NCBI GenBank assembly: GCA_033439265.1
Contig: JAVTVX010000024.1
Location: forward strand, 19,452,501 to 19,516,500
Reading direction: 5' to 3'
DNA from: Dillenia suffruticosa
Taxonomy: Eukaryota > Streptophyta > Magnoliopsida > Dilleniales > Dilleniaceae
Length of the DNA: 64,000 bases
Shown here one piece after another: positions 58,465 through 64,000 of the stretch (the first letter of the stretch is position 1; every line of letters begins with the position of its first letter). The notes under the pieces were generated by a model that saw only the letters and a program-made list of their open reading frames with translations, was not told the origin of the DNA and did no database searches. The position numbers and the translations under genes were made by a program.

Positions 58465-61400
58465 ATGGCGATGGCAATACCAATGGGAGATGGAGAGAAC
58501 AACATGGGAGTTTGCATAAACGATGCATTAACGGACGACGAGCTGCGAGCAATACTGGGAAAGTTGGAGACCGACAAGGACAAGGAAGTCTTCGGATTGG
58601 TGTGCAAGAGATGGCTCAATCTGCAGAGCAGCGAGAGGAAGAAGCTCTGCGCTCGTGCTGGACCTCACTTGCTCCGCAAGATGGCCGCCAGGTTCACTCG
58701 CCTTCTCCAATTGGACCTCTCCCAGTCTGCTTCTCGTTCCTTCTTTCCCGGCGTTACCGATTCCGATCTCTCTGTTATTGCCAATGGCTTCACTTGTTTG
58801 CGACTTCTTAATCTCCAGAATTGTAAAGGTAGTTTTCAATTCACCCTCCGATTCGCTTTAGGTAATTTTTGTTGATTGGGTATCTGATTGAATCGGGCAT
58901 GGGAATCTGAAAACTTGATCAAATGCTTGATTAGTGAATAACAAGGCAGAGAGTAGCATTTATTTGGTCGAAAAATCCTGTGAATCTATTGCTAAAGAAA
59001 GCTCTTCCCAGTAATTGCTAGTGAAGGCCCTGAATTTTTGCCACTTTTAGCATATGAAGATCTCTTCCGCCTTCTGTTTTCTCTTAGATTCATGAAAAGT
59101 GACATCCAACCCATGTACCTTCATTCATTGTTATGTTTGAAACTACTTGTTGGAAGCATGGTGGCCGGAGGGATGGCTTGGAACAACTCTTCATGGTCAA
59201 TGCCAGCCTATGCTTGTAACCTTTGGCAACAGAGTCTTGCCTTGTCTCTTTAGACTTTGGCTTTCTTCTTAACTGTGAATACTCACTTGACTATTGCCTG
59301 CCTTCTGGAATCCCAATTAGCATTCCTTTCAATGGCATAAATCTCCTCATGCATATAATAGATCCTTCAGTTTTCCTTTCTAACCTCTTCAGATTTAAAG
59401 GTTCAACTTCAACATATAAAATTCTTAAAAAATGAATAAGTTTGCATCTTTTGAACCTTTTGGTTGCATTGTATAAATCATTACGAGTTTTGAATCCATC
59501 AATACCTTCAGTTAAGTTGGGCCCAGGTGAGATGCTTGAATTGAATTCATTTGAGAGTCTTGAGCTGTGTTTGGGTGAAGTTGATGCAGGAGGATGAGGT
59601 TAAAAAAGCTGGTGGATGTTCAACTTAAGATTGTACAGTTAGATTTTCTTTATCAAAGGGTGGATCACTGGATCTTGATGTTCTTTAGCTCTAGCATTTT
59701 GCATCCTTTGGAATTCTTATTCTATAGAACAAAGATGAGCATCTTACTTCTATCACTGAGCTTCAATTTCTCTTGTTTTGTAACTTGTGCATGGTAGTCG
59801 ATCCAAAAACCCATAGGCATGATTATGATTGTCATTCGTCCATGCTATGCTTCTAGGGGTATCATGTCTTTCTTGCTTCTGGTTGGACAGTAGTTGGAGA
59901 GGTAAGCCACACTAGCTACTGCTTTAACCTAAAACTTGTGGCATGTTCATGCTCTGCAGCATTGATCTTTTTGTATTTGAGATCATCCAATTCTCTCTCA
60001 GCAACTCTATTTTGTTGGGGCAATCTTAGAATTGTAATATGATGCTTAATTCAATGAAACCCATGAAATATTTTGAACTAATTAAAAGTATATTTATCCT
60101 GCTACCAGTCCTTTTCCTATAGCTTTTCTAACTCTCTGTACAAGCCTTGAACTTTATATTGTTTGAGAAATTTTCATAAGTATTTTTAATATAATCATTG
60201 ATGAAAATTGAAAAGTAAAACTCTTTACCAAAGTATTGAGGCTTGATGGTCTACACACATTGGCATAGGTAAGTAGGAGTGACCCTATGAGTCTTGAAGT
60301 GGCTTGCTTTAGGAAACATTTCTCCAAATGCCTGCCAAGTAAATATACTTGACTTGTGATTGAGGTGGTTGATGATTGGAACAACTTCGATTGTCTTTAT
60401 CTCCCAAAGCTTTGAGATATCCTAAGTTTAAGTGGTTGATTCTCATGTTCCATGATAGAACTTTGACAGGTTTCTTTAGGCACACAGATCCTATTGTCCA
60501 AAATCCAGTAAAAGCAACTTGTCTTTTATTGTATATACAGTAGTAACGGAATTAGGATTCTAATCTATTAGCCAAAGTGTTCAACCTTCCATAAAAACTG
60601 TACAATCATGCTCCTGAAGATGTCTCAAACTAAGGATATTACTTTCAACTTCTGTAATATAATAATCAGAAGAAAGAATTTTGTGACCACTATTTTTATT
60701 TTGAGTAAGATTAACCGGCTATGGATTCCACCTTATGTTGTTACTGGAGCATACATTTCCGGTCACTTTGGTATTAGTTCCACAAATTTGTTTTTATGTC
60801 CTGTAATGTAGATAGTTGCACCATAATACAAGCAATACATGTCTCAGGTTCTCTAACCGAGAAAATTAAGGTTAGATCTTCAAATGGTCTGTGGTCAGCA
60901 ATAATTGGCTTTTGAACTCCTTGTTATTTTCGTATTCCCAAGAAAGATGACCACAGTTATTACAAGAATAATATTCAATTTGTGTTTTATTATATCTTAA
61001 AATGATCTTTGACTTTTTCCCACTGGGTATTTTCATTGGGAGAATTTGCTCACCTCTTCCTCTTCCTTGACCATGTTCTTGTTCACAACCACAACCCCAT
61101 ATTGTGGTTGTCCTCTTCCTTGTCTCTCAGATTCCACTTCTGCCCATAAGATTTTTGGTTCTCGTTGTATGTACATAGTGATCCATTGAGCCGGTCATTG
61201 AATATGTATCTAACTCCTTTGATAGCCGCTGCAACGTTATTGAAATTTGAATGATGGGAGTGTCAAGGACCGCAACATATTTGAAGATTATGGTATGATA
61301 TCTCAAAGATTATTGCATTGATTGCAAGAATTCACATTTAGCCAGTTGTGACTATACTAGATTAGTTTCTCCTTTTATCTAGCTAGAATTTTGGGATTTG

Positions 61401-63772
61401 ATGTTGTATTTGTAGCAAGAACAAATGTAATTATTATGTCTCCTTTTGTAGTTAAAGGAAGATTGTTCAGTCTAAAAAGGCAAGCAGAAAATTCCCTCAA
61501 GGTTTAAGTCCTTAAAAACTCAGAGATCGTAAGGTTCTCCCTGATGAGTCTTGGAGATCGTAGGGTTCTATCCATTAGCCCTTATTATATTGATCAATAT
61601 AGGTCATCATTGTCGAAAATCCCTAAATCAATGCAAACCAATCAATCCCTATTTTGATTACCAAGTTAATTTCCCTATAACTTGATCTTAAGCCCGGGAC
61701 TATAACAAGATTAATAGAATCTTCTCCACCATATGAATGTCTTTATGTTTGGTTCGAGTCTTCACATTGATTTTCCACTATCAAGATCTTCACTAAAAAA
61801 TAAAAAAAGCATTCACAATTTTTTTTTTTTTTTTTTTTAGTAGAGAATGCATCAAACTCAATCCTTAAGAGTTTAAAGGCAAACGTTTTTGGCTTTTATC
61901 AACTCCCATGAGAGTACTTAAATGAGAATCTCATGCTTGCTTGGATGTGGTCTTGTTTGTAATCTACTCTGACATATTTTCATCCAATGATGGTGAGGGG
62001 TAATTGATCCTTCTTTTCTTCCCCAAAGCTTATCGATGGAGCTATGTCAAAGTATCTCGGGTCACTTCAAGGCCTCTTTCAACACTTGAGAACCAAGGGT
62101 GATTTTCATTCTTGTTGCCCAATTGCCATTTTTTAGCTAGGATGACGTGGATTCGAAAACACTCCCTTTGATGCCATCTCTATTCGAACCTTACTTTAAG
62201 ACCACTTCACTGGAAGTGTGGTGGCTGGGCACTCCCTCAAAACTCAATATACAGTTGCAGAGAGAAGAGGGAAGCGAGAACTTTAGGAAGAGGCAATCCT
62301 CAACTTGATTTGATGAAAGTAAATTAGTCAGACAGTATTTCTATTAGTCAAACCAATTCCTTGCAATGAACCTAAGACAAATGTAAGTACATGGATGATG
62401 AAATTAAAGAATTGAGTTTACATGAAAATCGAGTGCATCACAAATTTGGCCAGCCTGCGCATGCTTCGCTTCATCTGATCTCAATTCTTGTTTCACTTCT
62501 AGGAAACTTGTATATGTGTTAATTTTGATTCAGTGGAAACTAGATAGACACAAGTTTCCAACATGGGATTATAACTAATGGTGATGGATACAGAACCTAA
62601 GAAATTTACTAAAAAAAAAACTTCTAGAATGATCCTGCACCAGCTAGGTATCTGTTCAGAAGGGATCTGATTCTGACAACTTTTCTGAATCTGTTGCAAT
62701 AGAAATCCTTTAGTTCCCAACTGCTTGAGCTAATAATTTTAGGTGTGAAGGGTCTTGAAAGGTTGGTTTCGATACAAAGCTTGATGAAGTTGTCTTAATC
62801 TTGTTTGTGTTTATATATATATATATATATATATAAACCTTTTCAAAATTGTTTTCTGAGAATGTTCTTTATATTCCAGGTGTAACTGATGCTGGAATGG
62901 TTGAGATTGGATGTGGTCTTTCTTTGCTTCAGTCACTGGATGTGTCTTATTGCAGAAAGTTGACAGACAAGGGACTGTCAGCGGTTGCTTTGGGCTGCCA
63001 TGATCTAAGAAGCCTGTATGTTGCTGGTTGTAGGTTTATTACGGATGGATTGCTAAAAGCACTGTCAGAAAATTGCCCCAATCTTGAAGACCTGGGACTG
63101 CAAGGATGCACCAATATTACAGACTTGGGCCTTACTGTTCTTGTTGGGGGGTGTCAGCTAATTAAACATTTAGATATTAACAAATGCAGTAATATAGGGG
63201 ATGGTGGTATCTCCACTGTTTCTCAGGCCTGTGCTGCTACACTGAGGACATTAAAGTTGTTGGATTGCTACAAAGTTGGGAATGAATCCGTATTATCTTT
63301 AGCCAGGTTCTGCAGAAACCTAGAGACTCTTATTATTGGTGGCTGCAGGGGCATCTCTGATGAGTCCATAAAGTCATTGGCTGCTGGATGCAATCATAGC
63401 CTAAAGAATCTGCGGATGGACTGGTGTTTAAATATTTCCGACTCTTCTTTGAATTGCATTCTTTCCAAGTGCAGAAATCTTGAGGCTTTGGATATTGGGT
63501 GCTGTGAGGAGGTGACTGATGATGCTTTTCGAGGACTAGATGATGGAGGACCTGAACCAAAATTGAAGCTTTTGAAGGTAAGCAACTGTCCAAGAATCAC
63601 GGTGACAGGAATTGGCCTGGTATTGAAGTCATGCAACTCTATTGAGTACCTTGATGTGAGGTCATGCCCCCATGTCACAAAGGTAAGCTGTGAGGAGGCT
63701 GGGTTGCAGTTTCCTGGATGCTGTAAAGTGAACTTTGTGGGGAGTTTATCCGAGCCTGATCTGTTGTCTTAA
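58465..63772 (+). CDS. F-box/leucine-rich-repeat protein (At5g23340-like), two exons
   Basis: Exons 58465-58828 and 62880-63772 join in phase (G|GT) to about 418 residues. The N-terminal F-box-like segment (about 20-60) reads LTDDELRAILGKLETDKDKE then FGLVCKRWLNLQS. The rest is a run of about ten Cys-containing LRRs, for example SLDVSYCRKLTDKGLSAV, LGLQGCTNITDLGL and LDIGCCEEVTDDAF, ending CCKVNFVGSLSEPDLLS. Such proteins usually serve as substrate receptors of SCF E3 ubiquitin ligases; the target here is unknown. The wording is very close to Arabidopsis At5g23340. I chose the ATG at 58465 because the F-box follows directly. The 4.05 kb intron contains a decayed copia element. No coding damage is visible. 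Confidence 0.93.
58829..59040 (+). other. F-box/LRR intron, part before the copia remnant
   Basis: Donor AAAG|GTAGTT at 58829. About 200 bases with no recognised feature. Confidence 0.5.
59041..61850 (-). mobile_element. Highly decayed Ty1/copia element, minus strand, in the F-box/LRR intron
   Basis: Pieces in order on the minus strand: a gag UBN2-like block at about 61140-61330; a Gly/Arg-rich GQGRGRGEQ and knuckle CNNCGHLSWEYENN at about 60920-61090; a pre-integrase HLNLGYLKALGDKD at about 60390-60440; integrase LPQQNRVAERE at about 59990-60040; an integrase C-terminal SKMLIFVL.NKNSKGCKML near 59650-59720; and an RT start DSVAKGYKHRLALTM near 59185-59235. Many stops and shifts; the YVDD half of RT and clear LTRs were not found. 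A possible degraded primer site (ATGGCATCAAAGGGAG on the minus strand) lies near 62165-62180, so the true 5' end may be further right. Confidence 0.7.
61851..62879 (+). other. F-box/LRR intron, part after the copia remnant
   Basis: May include the remnant's 5' LTR. It contains a (TA)n microsatellite at about 62812-62836 and ends in the acceptor TTCCAG before 62880. No other feature was recognised. Confidence 0.45.
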
Positions 63773-64000
63773 AATTGATATTTAAAGAGGTTCAGACACT
63801 TTGAAATCATGAATTTGCCTCAAGAGATGGTTGAGGGCTTTTGGAGGATCGCCTTGTTTCTGTATGGCTATGTTGGTTTCACATGTGAGTAATTATTTGG
63901 CCTGCCTTTGTATCCGCACTCAAACTATTCATATGTAAAAAAATTTCACCTGTACTCTGTTTGTGGTCGGTCTCAAGTCCTATAAAGGAGGGTTGCGTTA
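63773..64000 (+). other. 3' UTR of the F-box/LRR gene
   Basis: Sequence after the stop codon TAA (63770-63772), up to the window end. No poly(A) site was assigned. Confidence 0.45.

Noticed and set aside
62499-62720. Minus-strand 73-codon frame in the F-box/LRR intron
   Set aside because: No recognisable motif; within intron sequence near the copia remnant; consistent with chance.
63333-63678. Minus-strand frames opposite the LRR exon
   Set aside because: Shadows of the strongly conserved + strand LRR coding sequence.
1-64000. tRNA/rRNA genes, CRISPR arrays, integrated DNA virus or endogenous pararetrovirus
   Set aside because: None seen: no clover-leaf with both boxes, no rRNA core words, no spaced repeats, and all RT-bearing elements have LTR or LINE architecture.

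Overview
The window is nuclear DNA of a flowering plant, most likely a dicot. The genes carry many GT-AG introns inside AT-rich DNA, the best-matching protein families are plant ones (class VIII myosin, a plant DUF829/TMEM53-like hydrolase, an RNI/F-box-LRR protein close to Arabidopsis At5g23340), and the space between genes is packed with plant transposon lineages. I cannot name the species.

Three host genes, all on the + strand, appear intact. (1) 144-21871 is a class VIII (ATM1-type) unconventional myosin. I assembled 23 exons that keep frame across every junction and give about 1152 residues. (2) 49772-56626 is a DUF829/TMEM53-like alpha/beta hydrolase with four coding exons (about 443 aa) and probable 5' UTR exons upstream. 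(3) 58465-63772 is a two-exon F-box/leucine-rich-repeat protein (about 418 aa). Nothing suggests they form a pathway. They stand for motor/trafficking, a hydrolase of unknown substrate, and ubiquitin-ligase substrate recognition.

Between the myosin and the hydrolase lie about 28 kb made mostly of mobile DNA. At 25854-31303 is a decayed Ty3/gypsy chromovirus with paired LTRs, tRNA-Met primer site and imperfect target duplication; a LINE RNase H remnant sits beside it. At 32415-48663 is a three-layer nest. A long-TIR, Mutator-like DNA element was split by a minus-strand Ty1/copia element (32824-46391, duplication TCTCT), which was itself split in its RNase H region by a 7.96 kb LTR element with 2.5 kb LTRs (34341-42301, duplication CATTC). 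The innermost element has a Tekay/Del-like polypurine tract and tRNA-Met primer site but no visible coding region.

The introns also carry mobile DNA. RTE-type LINEs lie in myosin intron 17 (13176-15139) and hydrolase intron 3 (52589-55558), each with a short TTG tail and target-site duplication, and two RTE 3'-end scraps lie elsewhere. A decayed minus-strand copia fills much of the F-box/LRR intron, and a PIF/Harbinger transposase scrap lies between the last two genes. I found no tRNA, rRNA, CRISPR or bacterial-type feature. I see no convincing wholly new system; the most informative content is the datable insertion nest, its non-coding LTR element, and a copia element without a recognisable primer-binding site.
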